Positions 9,866 through 21,616 of a stretch of 64,000 nt of DNA are shown here, piece after piece. Origin of the DNA: Cladocopium goreaui (Eukaryota; Sar; Dinophyceae; Suessiales; Symbiodiniaceae); NCBI GenBank assembly GCA_947184155.2, contig CAMXCT020000251.1:163501-227500 (forward strand). The letters run 5' to 3'. The notes under the pieces were generated by a model. That model ran no database searches. It was not told where the DNA came from and saw only the letters and a program-made list of their open reading frames with translations. Made by a program: the position numbers and the translations under genes. How positions within the stretch are numbered: the stretch's first letter is position 1; each line of letters opens with the position of its first letter.

Positions 9866-9969
9866 TACCCGGTGGTAATTTAACATAGCTATTGAAAATG
9901 GCAATCTATAGTGAGTTTTCCCATTAAAAATGGTGATTTTCCATAGTTATGTTAGTTTACCAGAGGGTA
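9866..9969. mobile_element. MITE family 1 copy
   Basis: Begins TACCCGGTGGTAATTTAACA and ends TATGTTAGTTTACCAGAGGGTA, about 25-base terminal inverted repeats with a few mismatches. The 104-bp body is AT-rich and non-coding. Confidence 0.7.
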
Positions 9970-11552
9970 TATAGATTGGGGTTAAAAAAACAGTATTTTC
10001 AGACGCAGCACCCACGTGAGAACAAAACAACGTGACGTTGTGCGAAAATTGAGTTTGACCAGCTTGGGTCACGCTACACTCTTCACATGCCAATCCACCG
10101 TTAGATCAATGCACCCTTAGCTGCCATGCATGGGAAAGTGGCAATTTTCCCTGTCTATTCTGAAAACGTCACATACTGTCTCCAGGTTCGCAAAACCATT
10201 GCATGATATTCCATGTGTTGCTTCTTCTTTGGATTTCCAGATTCTTTTTTTTTCCTCCGCCAAAACAGCTGGAAGCGGACGGCCTTTGCGTGTTCACGGC
10301 TAAGGTTGGAGTGAAAACTGGAACCAGTGGGGCTGGGCCGATGGGCCCAAGAATCCATATGGAAATTCTTGGCCTCCGGGCCCTCCTGGCCCTCCTGGCC
10401 CAGGACGGTCATGCACAAGACCTTGGGGTGTTTGGGTGCCAACAAAGACCTTGGTACAATCGGGTGGCTGTTTAGATGTGAAATATATAATATACTGTAC
10501 ATGATGGTGCCCCCCCAGTTATAAGTTGCTTTATACACCATAGTAGGTATAGGCTAGATATATCTAGATATATTTTAATATATCTAAAATTTAAGAGTTA
10601 TAAACCAACTTAGCTACCTATGGGGCACCATATGGTAAAATATGTACCCACGGGTTTTGCTTTCGAGACTGCCTCGCTTGTTCAGGAGTGCCACAGAAGG
10701 CTGCACCGATTGCCAACATACCGCCAATCAAAGGCGCGCAGCTGGGATAGTTGAATCAAGGCATGACTTCCATGCTGGGACTAAGGAGTCTATGGGATAT
10801 CTAAGGAGCTACAAATGAACCTATTTGTTTTCTACCATTCGTATGTAATATACATATATATATATATATATAATATAATATGCGTAAATAAAGGTGCGCA
10901 CATGGTGGATACTGTATGTGCATGATATCCAAATCCACAACTGGGTCACCGCTGGAGGAGACAGTACGACACTGCGTTGCCATATGGTAGCCATCAGCCT
11001 CATCGGCATCATTCCACTTACTCTCCACTTCGTATCTCCCAATTCCTCACACACATCGCTCTTTCACCACACCTTCCTCCTTCTCCCTGTACCTTCCTCG
11101 CTAGCTTTCGTCCCTTACCCCTTGGCCTCAAATTTAATCGAGGTAGCAGATTGAACTGGTCGAGTGCTTACGGCCTGATACGGGCGTCTTCGAACATAGG
11201 GCACCCAAACTCCGCACCCCAAACTCAGACACACATATCCCTTTTTTATATCCCCATTGTATCTCCATTACATATCCATATGGATGCTTCATCCCAACCT
11301 ACCCTTACACCCATTGCTGATGGATGGTACAGAATTATGCGTTTTGAATTTGCGCATTTGGTGATAAGAAAACGGTGTTATATTCCATCATTATATCCCC
11401 ATCTATATCCATTGATGATGAATCGTCCCAAATGTTACCATTGAATAACATACGTCCTATTATATATATTTATATATATCCACTTTACTGTTGCCTATAT
11501 CCCTTTATATCTCCAATTATTGCTCATGACATTCCCTTTTCTTTACTTCCGA

Positions 11553-12410
11553 TATGGCAGCCCCATTTATTTCGGACATCGTCCCCCTGGAACAGCGCCC
11601 AGATGTGGCCTCATTGGTGTCGCCGCGTCTCTTTACAGGTGGGGTGGATGTCCCCGGGCCAGGTGCTGGTGCTACAACTTCACCGCTGTATTGAGTACCC
11701 TAATAATGGTGGTTTTATGGGAAAATCATAGGAAAATGGTGGTTATACCCTCTGGTAAACTAACATAGCTATGGAAAGATCCACCATTTTTAATGGGCAA
11801 ATCCACTATTTCGACTGGGCCATTTTCAATAGCTGTTAGTTTACCAGAGCGTAACCCTAAAGCATCTGTGACCATTTTAGCCAGCTAGCACCTTGTAGCT
11901 GGCTATCTTAGATCCGCAAATGCCTTGACGGAATTTTGGCGAAGGGGCCCACGGATGTGGTACTACAGTGACTGATGCTAAAATGGTTTACAATCATAGC
12001 ATATCAATAGCTATACCCCAGTTGTATGGGATATCCCCACTTAATCTCAGTTGTATATATATATATATATGATAGTTATATATCATATATGATACGCACG
12101 CAGACCAGCAGGTGCCAGTGCTGACAAGCAGGGCACAGTTCCTTGGTCTATCTGAGCAGAACTGGAGAATGTGTCCCAACAAACAATCCCCAGATTTACC
12201 AGAGATGGGTGGTCTGTGGTGGTAGTTCCCCCAATTTTTTTCCATAGATGGTATTGACCATCCCAAATTGGTGGTTCATGTTCATGATGGGATTTTGGAA
12301 TGCTCGAGCCGGCCTTGCCAGCTGCTTTTGGGCGGGAACGCAAAGACACGTTTGCCAGATGCCCATGGGAATCCAAGACTTGAAGATGTTCTGGTGCAAG
12401 CCATTGTCAG
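11553..12410 (+). CDS. Two putative orphan exons
   Basis: An ATG near 11554 opens MAAPFISDIVPLEQRPDVAS and continues VSPRLFTGG with GC-rich third positions, different from the AT-rich flanks. At about 12318-12410 a frame reads LLLGGNAKTRLPDAHGNPRL then EDVLVQAIV, faintly ankyrin-like, before AG|GTCACC. Whether they belong to one gene is unknown; the MITE at 11756-11853 would sit in the intron between them. Confidence 0.3.
11756..11853. mobile_element. MITE family 1 copy, best-preserved termini
   Basis: The left end TACCCTCTGGTAAACTAACA and the right end TGTTAGTTTACCAGAGCGTA are inverted repeats with one mismatch over 20 bases. Body 98 bp, non-coding. This copy defines the family used to recognise the others. 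Confidence 0.8.
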
Positions 12411-13504
12411 GTCACCAACGGTGGAACAGGTGGAGTGGGCTGGATGATTTTGAGTGGGACGACATTTGACATGCAAAAAGGCACGGTGATGCTGTTCCAC
12501 TATTGCCCTGGGCTGCCCTGAAAATTCATGAGAATTCGGGGCCTATGGAGTTTATGGCTTGAAGGAAGGTTCAGAAACCACTTTCTCAACACAAGACCAC
12601 TTTCTCAACGTCAAGGCCAAGGTGTAGGGATGTCTTTGGGGGCCAGGACCAGCAGCCAGCAGCCAGAGCAGTTTGGACTCGGCTGCCTTGTTGGCATACC
12701 AGTGACTCAGCTGGAACATGCTGGGACCGTCGCCGGATGGATTCATTCCCCCAAACATTCAATACCACCAAAAAAACATTGGATCATATTGGAGTTACGG
12801 GAAGTATGGGAGGTATGGGGGAGGTATGGGAGATCAGGCAACACAAAAAATGGGGGATGGATCAACACCTGGCAGGTTTGACACCGGGCTACCAAGGCAG
12901 ATGCAACAGCAGGAATATGGCGATGACGGTCCCTTTGGAGGTCCGTGGCTTGGGGTTGTAGGAGATAAAGGTCCCGGAAAATCTCGACACCAATGATTAA
13001 AAAAAACGTATGCTGATGCCTATCAAATTCTCAATCAACCACACCCATTTGACATTTACAACCGTGCGCACAACAGAATGGGAGTTTCCCCCCCCCTCTG
13101 ATTCATCTTAGAAAATTGTCACCGAAAATCGTCAGCGAAAAGCATAAGGCTTTCTCCCTGCCCTGCCAATAGATTCAATTGGAATTGTATTTTGCTAATT
13201 CCTTTTCGCCTTTTCCCTGATTTCATTCAAGCTCCAATGTCTCTGACAATGCGCCGAAAGGCTTAGAGATAGATCTCACCCCCTTGTATACACTTTTTGT
13301 ACTTTTGCTGGATTCTTCTCTCAGCCTCGCTAACCTGCGCTTTGGAGAGGAAAACTAGACAGATGATCGATGATTTTTGAAGATTCAGATGAATATTTCA
13401 CGATCTTTCCATATCTTTCCCGCAAATGTCCTTTTTACATGGGTCACCCCTGGTAACGGGCCCTGGATGCCACTGGCCGCCACTGGCCAGCTCCAGGACT
13501 GCCC
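12411..13504. other. Spacer with one weak exon candidate
   Basis: Around 12875-12940 a frame reads TPGYQGRCNSRNMAMTVPLE before GTCCGTGG and may be an exon. At 12600-12750 both strands are open and no choice is possible. The rest is ordinary AT-rich spacer. Confidence 0.3.
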
Positions 13505-16500
13505 ATGGCGGATGACATCTCCACCGAGGTCCGGTGATGGAAGATCCGGGGAAGATCCGGGTTTTTAGAGGTCTCCCATTTTTTCCGATGAAACTTCATG
13601 AAACACCTCAGATCAGGTTTATTTAGTTTATTTTGTAGCTTTGAGAATATCATGAATATCAGGGGATTGGGAGGAAAACAATGGAAAACACATATTTTGT
13701 TGAAGCCGTTTCTGAATCTGTTGCCATGTTGGATTGCCAGATCCTGTGTTTTTTGGAAGCGCACAGCCCGACACCGAAGAACTTTACGTTATTTGGGTTT
13801 GTTTGAACATTTGTCAATACCTCCGACAACTGGTTAATCCTCATATTTCTCCATGTCTGAAAGCGGTATCCCCCAAATCCACTAGCTATGTAATCATCAT
13901 ATTCCCTTGTTTGCATTGCTTAATCATCACATTTTTAAGCATTTTTCACAGCTAGTGCTGGGGGGTTAGTAACCCCATTTGGCTTACCAAAAAAGCCTCA
14001 CTGGATACCGGATTCTGCTGGTGAATTCTCATATTCCCACATGTTTTTCCATTTTTTCGTGGCCAGCCAGGTGAAAAACTTGGTGACCCGCTTCGACATC
14101 AGAGACAAAAAGATCGAGCTCCGCCTCATTGAGGTGCGCCTATTTTTGGCCCAGTTGAACCTATCTGATCTTTAATATAGAGAGCGGGTTCCCATGGGGG
14201 AGTGAATTTTCAGCCTATTTTTGGCACAAAACACAGTAAATACCAGTATTCTTGAGATTTCTTGAGTATTTTTAGTCCAAAAATCAATCCCCCATAAGGA
14301 CCCGTTCTGCTAATGCATGTGCAATCATCCGTAAATATGTGCAATCCCCTATCACGGTAGATTGTCACATATGCTTATCTATGATTATCCTCTATATATT
14401 CCTATGATTGTCATCCATATGATCTCGCTAGATATTTGTGTATCTATATCTATATCTATAATATATCTATATATCTCAAGATGTGGGCGATCATCCGCTT
14501 TTTTGCTCAAGAATTGTGCAAAACCTGAGGCCCTGAAGCATCGAGGGGATCGATGGGTCGCAGACACTGGGCTGCAGCTGCCATTGCAGGGAACCCACCA
14601 CTGGGAAGGAAATGGGCCCAAACCAGGATTGCAAACTGGGAAAACATCCAGTTTTGTGATCTGAAAGTTGAGGTCCAACATCAAAACCTTCTTGAACTGC
14701 CATGGATGGATGGATGGATGGATGGATGGATGGATGGATGGATGGATGGATGGATGGACACAATGGATACAATGGATACAATGGATGGACGGATCCATTT
14801 CCCCATATTTTCCAAATCCCATACACACACACAGATATATACATATATATATATATATTTCCTTTTTGTGTGGGATACACCATGGCATAGATTTTCCCTC
14901 AGGACAGATGGCTTTTTTTTGGGGGCGCCGAGGATATCCAGGACTACCGCAGTTGTTTGTCCAGAGCGCGGAATCCTGCCGGCTTCCTGATCGTCAAGCT
15001 GAGCGACATGGAGAAAGCCATCAATGCGGAGCAAGGCACCGAAGCCTGGGCAGGTCCCAAGAAAATTGGGAGGATGTCACCCAAACAAAATGGGGGGGTT
15101 TAAGTGGCTTAATTAACGAGAGTTGGGCAATCAAATATGGAGGAAAAAATATGAAAGTCGGTGAAAGGCCGATCATGATATAATTTGGTTAGAGGGTTTT
15201 TGAACCATATGTTGTTGTTGTGGATTTGTGCTGCAGCGTCCAGGCGCAGGTCATAATCACAACTGCAGGTGGTAGAATGAAAATGAATGAAAGATGGCTA
15301 TGGAAACCATTGAAATACATTGAAATACCAGTTGAAATACCAGTTTACGGGGCATTTTCACATGTTTTCCCATGATTTCGCTTGGATTTCCCAGCCGTTT
15401 GATGACTACCGGATGGTCCAATGGAGGCACAACGATCGGAGCTGCGCGGGAGTTGTGCGCCAACTATCGCCGTGGCCACTGCAATCGCAGGGGAGCCTAG
15501 ATGCCCAGGGCATGACCCAGGTCAGGGTGAACTTGAAGTCTCAACCTGGAGCCCGCCATGGGATTTACGACCTTTGCAAGACAAAGGTAGTTGCATCAGA
15601 TATTTCAGTTTGATGATATTTGTTTGACAGAACTTGGCCTTCCCCAGCCCCAGGTGGTGACTCCTGCAAATATTCCCACGATGTGCAAGTGGGTCTCAGC
15701 AAAGCAACAAATGTGGCCGCAGCCTCAGTGCAGAATTTATCGCAGCCGACTGCTAGGTTGGCGTTGCGATGCGATGCATTGTGTTGCGGCGTGCCAAGGC
15801 AAACCTCATTGCGGAAGCTCAGAAAAGCGCAGCCAACTTGGGTTCCTCGGTTCTTGGACTACTGTAAGTAGATACCAATAGATACCATGTTTTTTGATCC
15901 CCACTGATTTGACATCCCTGGAGCCAGGCTTCAGCGGGGGCTTCAGCAGTGCCGCCCCTCCAGCGTTGCCATCTGCCCCGGGGCCGCTTTCTTCGCCGAT
16001 GCCGTCGCCGTCGCCGCCGATGTCGATGCCGGTGTCGATGCCCAGCGTGGAGCGAAGCGAACGTCAGGATAGTGGAGATTTCATGGGAAAATCAGCCATA
16101 AATCAAGATTTTGATGGGAAAATATAGAGTTTTTTTTGGAGGGGGTTGGTCTGGACATCTGGTACACCCAAAACTTGCCCATTTACGATGATAAACCATC
16201 ACCAATGCCAGTTGTGCATTGTCTGTCACCTTCAAATTTCCTGGACGCCCTGGCCCTAGCAAGAAAACAGGAAAACAGCAAGTTTTGATAGGAAAAAACA
16301 GGGTTTTCCTGCACATTTTCCATCAAACCAACCCATAAGCCAGGAGCTGCGTGAGTCAATCCGGTCGCCGCGCAAGGCTTCTCGATCTGCCAGGAGGACC
16401 AATGGTGACCGTGGCTTGTGGTTGACCCTTGGGGCGAGTGGGGAAGATTTGTCCAACTTGGTGAATCAGGAATTGACTATTTGATACATCTGAAGCTGAG

Positions 16501-17119
16501 TGTTGGTTGATGTTGGTTGATGTTGATTGATGGGTGGGTTGTTGCATTTTTGGAAAAGGCTTACTTGAGTGGATTCAACTGTACCGGACCATTTTTTTGG
16601 TGGCTCTTCCCCTCTTGGGATAAGCAAGGTGACCGGTGATTCAATGGATGATTGACGGATCCGAGAAGCAGCATGAAGGTCGCTGTGCCCACAGTTGGGC
16701 ATGCCAGATGATTAGATCTAATAAATATGTATATGTATAGGTCTGGCAGACTCAAGTCCCGCATTTTGCTGGGTTGGTTTGCTTTGGATTCATCCTTACA
16801 AATCCCAGATCATTTCCACTGAAGACCTCTTGCTTACATACAAGCCAAGGTAGGAATGCTCGAAAATGACATGCCACCGAGACTATAGAGTACTGTAGGG
16901 TTCAAACGGCAGTAAAAAACAACTTGGACATTCCTGTTGGTGCCCTCCGCACAAAATCCTTTGCCAAAAAGGAGTCCTAGTCGCCCACGCGTGCCGCGGT
17001 CCCGCTCCAGAGACCGGGCGCGGGACAGTCGCGCGCGTTCGCGAAATCACCGTGGCCGCGACAGTCGCGATCGGAGACCCCGCGCCCGGGACAGCCGCAG
17101 TCGCGGCAGGCGGCGATGA
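13505..17119 (+). CDS. CCCH zinc-finger protein with RS-rich C terminus (multi-exon)
   Basis: Probable RNA-binding or splicing-related nuclear protein. Exons: 13505-13528 ([11 protein letters not shown] start), 14071-14133 ([20 protein letters not shown]), 14933-15053 ([17 protein letters not shown] ... [19 protein letters not shown]), about 15442-15486 plus 15653-15681, 15757-15863 ([19 protein letters not shown]), about 15924-16070 (Pro/Ser/Met-rich), 16344-16404 ([18 protein letters not shown]) and a last exon to TGA at 17119 made of RS/RD dipeptides. The zinc finger is split: [11 protein letters not shown] is joined to [10 protein letters not shown], giving C-x7-C-x5-C-x3-H, across an intron 15487-15652 that begins GC. 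The 75-bp intron 15682-15756 is GT-AG and keeps frame. The Pro/Ser exon frame and some boundaries are uncertain. Confidence 0.7.
14703..14785 (+). repeat. (GGAT)n tetranucleotide array
   Basis: About fourteen perfect GGAT units followed by CAATGGATA variants, inside an intron of the zinc-finger gene. It opens spurious frames on both strands. Confidence 0.9.
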
Positions 17120-17330
17120 AGGTGGCTGGTTCTGTAGCTGCGAATCTGATAATCCTTGGGAGAATTTGAGCCAGATGATAGATACGTATAATAACTAATA
17201 CATATGTGTGCACACACATTCATATACATTACATATATATATATATATGTTTATATAATATAAGTAAAATCTTATCAGATGATCCTGGGGAAATTTTCTG
17301 ACGGAATGATGCTTTACCCAGATCCGTAGA

Positions 17331-20300
17331 ATGGGAACCTCCAGCTACGGCTTGGTGGTAACGTCGAGCAAAGCTCTGGTGGCGCAGGTGCTGAGTGGTA
17401 AAAACGGCAGGTGCCATGGAGTGAATCTGGTCCCCAGCCAGGTTCAGTTGTGTGTTTTAACTCATTTCTTTCAAGCAGGAAGCAGAAGATTTTTGTGAGA
17501 GCTGGCAATTTTTTTGAGAGAGATCATTCTCATTGTAGTTTAGGAGTAAAATCAACATCTATCATGACATCAATTATCTAGCAGACTAAAATGACCCCAC
17601 ATGCAAAGATGAGGGGAATAGGGAATGTGACCATGGACTCTGGAAGGATAAGACGTAGGAAAAAAACCAAGGGAAGTTCCGAATGGCACATCCCAGCGGT
17701 TTTTTATATTGGGGCATCTCAGCGGGAGGATGCATGATGAATATTGATGTGGATGGACATTCCTCTACCTGCCTGCAGCTGTTTTTAGAGAGGCGACTGA
17801 ACAGCATCGTAAAAAATGCCCCAACAACGGAGTGTCGCCAGAGTTTCGGATGGCTGCAAAAAGGTTTGTCATGACCGTCATGACCTCCAACCAGCCACTT
17901 CCACACTTCTAAATGTCGGAAGAGTGCCTTGTTATTCAAAGGGCCAAAATATGAAACCATCTTTGGCTTCGGAATATTTTTCAATCCAAATAATCCAACT
18001 TCCAATGCTAGACGTCCCAAATAGGTCGGAAATGTGATGGAATCAAAATGAATCAAAATGAATCAAACAGAATCAAACATCATGGTTCTTGACTTGAATC
18101 TATATGATCTAGGAAATTGTTATGAAGTGTAGGCTGGAGACCCAATCAATTCCAGCATTTCCACCTCAAAAATCCAGTACAAGAATACATCACAAATAAA
18201 TCACACATATAAAATAAAGAATGTGTAATTTACAGGTATAAATCACCTGCAACATCCTACAAAGCATATATCAATAGAACTCAACAGACTTCCCCGAAAA
18301 ATCGGTGCCCCGAAATCGGTAAGTCGGACCCACAGCATGGTCTCCACGGGCTTGCGCCTGAACCCGGCGGACCGGGAAAATGGCTTAGCCTTGCTGGGCC
18401 GCGACCTCGGGTCCTCGGATATGATTTATGCAGATTTTATGAATCCTTAATGAATCTTTATGATATATGATTGGGGTTATTGCATATTGCATATTATTGC
18501 TGGATTTGTTTAGGATGAATATTGTGCAACTATCTGTTAAGAATGGGATTACCCTGATCTATCCCATATTTTCGTATCACCATCATATCCGATATGAACT
18601 ATCTCGATGATATGGGGATGAAACCAGCCATGAGATGATGCAACTTTCTGCCATCAAGAACATAGGCATAATATATATATAGGATAATATATATATATAT
18701 ATAATTTATAATGTAATATATATATGATATATGATATATTTAATATACATAATCTGATTCTAGTGGGTGTATACCACCAACTTGATCTGATTTTCATACA
18801 ACCATTCCAAAGGCCGTTCTGTTGGCCGCCAGGTGAGCTCAATGGTCGGCAGAAGGCATGTGCTCTTTGTGGAGCAACATTTTTTTTTCAGTTGGCAGCC
18901 CCTGCTTATCGGGGTTCAAAGCCTGCGAAATGGAGTAGCTGGAAGGTCTCACAGAAACCAAGGTTCAGTACGGAGAATCTGCAGACTCTTGTTTTTGTGT
19001 TTCCTTTTTATCCAAGTTGAAGGTATCGGAATGGGATGACCCACGCCACAGCGCCAGGCCAACAGAAAGTCTGGTGGACAGTGGGCTTCTTGGCGGCGCT
19101 TTCGGCTGAGGGTCAACATGATAGCTCCCAAAATTGGCAGAATGTCTCAAACTTGGGATGTTCATCATTTTTAAACGACGTTTTCCACCATGTTTTCCAA
19201 GCAATTTTCCAACAAAGTCCCCAGGTGGGCGTGCGAGCCACCCATGGTGTGGTCGAGTCCGGACGCTGGGCCTTCTGCGTCGACTTCTGAGGATTGCCAT
19301 TTTTTGGAAGTTTGGTATAGGAAAAACATGGAAAAACGGGATAACATGGGGGTAAAATTTTGGAAGGTCAGAAATATAGAATTATTCGCGCTATTTTGCA
19401 TTGTTTGCGACGTATATGAACCTGAACCAACCATGTTTTGGAGTGCCGAAGCTCGACTCACATACGCATGCCGCATCCATATTCCGTTTAAGAGCAGTGT
19501 GATCAGTTTCCGATTTGGGATCGACACATTGATTGTAAGAAATGGGAAGTCAATGATACTCGAAAGTTCCGAAAGTAAAAACATGCTGAGAAGTACTCGA
19601 AGACACGTTTTTCGGACGGGCTCTGCCGGCTCTGCTGTTTGCCTGGCAGATCAGTAGATTTGGAGGCGATAATCTGGGATAGAGACACCTTGAGATGATC
19701 CTGATGCCCAGGGTTGCAATTGAAAAAAATTCACAGGTCCCGCTGGTCCCAAGCCTCAGCCAAGGTGTGGAATGAAACCGGAGGAAACCTCCGAATAGGC
19801 CTGGCTTCGAAGAGACATCTGGATCTTCGCGACAGGATGGCACGGCATTGTCGCCCCAGGCTGGTCATGTGCAGAGGCCACCCTGAAACTAGGCCTGGCG
19901 GGGTGCTGATGGTGCTGATGGTCAATGTGGGCTGGGATGGGAAAGATGGCGCTGGTCCCTGCCCAACTCTCGGACCATCTGCGACTCATATAAACGAATC
20001 AACAAATGGATAAATAGATATAAAGAGATATAGAGGAATGAGATAGATTATAGATATAGAGATAGAAATAGATATACGTAGAGATAGATGCAGAGATAGA
20101 GATAGATACAGAGATAGATAGCTAGATAGCTATATAGATAGCTAGATAGCTAGCTGGATAAATGGATGGATGGACGGATGTACATGCATCCTACAATCAA
20201 CACTGCCGCCGTGAAGTACCTCCAACTTCTGGATGATTCCCGTGCCTCGTTCGAGGTACAGATAGATGGTCCTTCGGGTATGGCGGCGCTGCCACCAAAT

Positions 20301-20805
20301 CCAACGCTGGGCAGTGCGGTTTCACAGATTTGGCCATGCGGCCATGGGTCAAAACCCTGGTAGCATAGGGAACACCAAAATGGATGGCAAATGGATGTTC
20401 ATCCATCCCCCAAAATATGGCTCCATATGGCATTGTCGCATCCCAATTTAGGAGGCTAAAAAATAATTTGCACCCGGAATTGGATTCTTCGAGGTCCTAC
20501 AAAGTTGTCAGCCATTTGTAGGCCCATTGGTACTCTATTCTTGAGGCACGAGATTTGGGGCTTTGGTGTGAGGGAAACTCCAAATCCTCTTTAGCTATCC
20601 CCAATGACTTACCAGAAATGGGTGTGAACAGCATCATCCCCAACATATGTATATATGTATGCATATGGTTTAGGACATCATAAACGATCTTGATTTTGTT
20701 TCACCCCTCCCTAGTGAGAAGGAATGCTCGCGTTCCCCCTTGACAGGTCTTCGCTTTTCCCTTGAGGTTCACCAAATACGGCCAAACTTTTGGACAGGGT
20801 GACGC
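17331..20805 (+). CDS. Probable SPRY-domain gene (multi-exon, incomplete)
   Basis: Candidate exons: 17331-17387 (MGTSSYGLVVTSSKALVAQ, before GTGCTG), 18336-18410 (MVSTGLRLNPADRENGLAL ... GRDLG), 19023 to about 19100 (VSEWDDPRHSARPTESLVDS), 19225-19285 (VGVRATHGVVESGRWAFCVD), 19765-19835 (VWNETGGNLRIGLASKRHLD), about 20195-20256 (NTAAVKYLQLLDDSRASFE) and 20767 to about 20800 (FTKYGQTFGQGD). Known: SPRY domains contain a RATHGV-type strand, an LRIGL-type strand and a YGxxFGxGD turn, in this order. Many SPRY proteins act in RNA or ubiquitin pathways; this one cannot be placed. The following SPRY strands (IGC.LD) were not found, so the gene's end is unknown. Confidence 0.5.
20020..20175 (+). repeat. 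GATAGA/TAGATA microsatellite
   Basis: Imperfect GATA-type units running into TGGA units, immediately before the exon candidate at about 20195. Confidence 0.8.
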
Positions 20806-21616
20806 TGGGCCCTCAGGGTGGACGCTGAGCTCAGGGGATGCCTGTTAGGTGTTTTTTCTGGATGGAGAATTGAAGACATTTGTCATCGTTTGTCATCATT
20901 TCCAATTTTCACTTGTGTTGAGTTTTTTTTTGGGGGGCACGACTCATCAACCCCTCCGATAGAACAGATCTTCAGACCTGCTGCCATCAGCTTTCAAGAG
21001 AGACCCCAGACATGGAGCTGGGGCCGATCTCAGCATCACATCCTTCCATCTACCCATGCCGCGCCCAGCCACTGGAGAAGGCTAGGCGTACTGCTGGTGC
21101 CGCTGGTGCGGCTGGTGCCGCTTGTGCCAGGCAAGCTGGAATCGCAACACTTGGAGCCACGACTGGAACAGTTGGGAACCACAAATAGACTGTCGATTCT
21201 TCGGATGTTCAGCCAAAGTTGCCAGGGGTGCCAGGGTTTTGGAGCTTGCCAGGCCGTCCTAAGCAGTGAACCAACTTGGATTGACATGGACTGACAGTCT
21301 TTAGAATTCGAAGGTGGCAGGAAAGGCACTGCCATCAACCCTAGTGATGAAGCCTTGACAGCCGTTAAGATCATGGTTGATGGCAGCTACAGCCATTCCC
21401 CCCTTTTTTCGCCTCCATCTATATCAATCAGTTCTCGTGTGGCTTATGGACCTTAAGTGACCTTGTGGGGACGGATCCACATGGATCACTCGAGTTTACT
21501 GTATCAAAACCTAGGGAGTGCCCCATAAACCATGCACAATGTTGAAGCTACCAAAACATCCCCACCACATCTGCGCAATCTTCGGAAACTGGACCCCCCT
21601 GGACCGAGCCACTTGA
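20806..21616. other. Spacer or unresolved part of the SPRY gene
   Basis: One + frame is open from 20818 to 21294 but has mixed composition, and an opposite frame overlaps it. No conserved motif recognised. Its stretch with LLVPLVRLVPLVPG is low-complexity. Confidence 0.3.

Larger units (their letters stand above)
8104..11550. other. Long spacer without recognised genes
   Basis: AT-rich DNA. It holds a pentamer-like array at 8465-8570, MITE-like elements (9638-9740, 9866-9969), a family-2 element end near 9990-10015, a (TA)n tract near 10850-10880, and at 11040-11150 a relative of the repeat seen at 24560-24655. No exon here met a coding pattern I would defend. Confidence 0.6.

Noticed and set aside
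20818..21294. 158-codon + frame as an independent gene
   Set aside because: Overlapped by an equally open minus frame, with no motif or codon bias; left as unresolved spacer.
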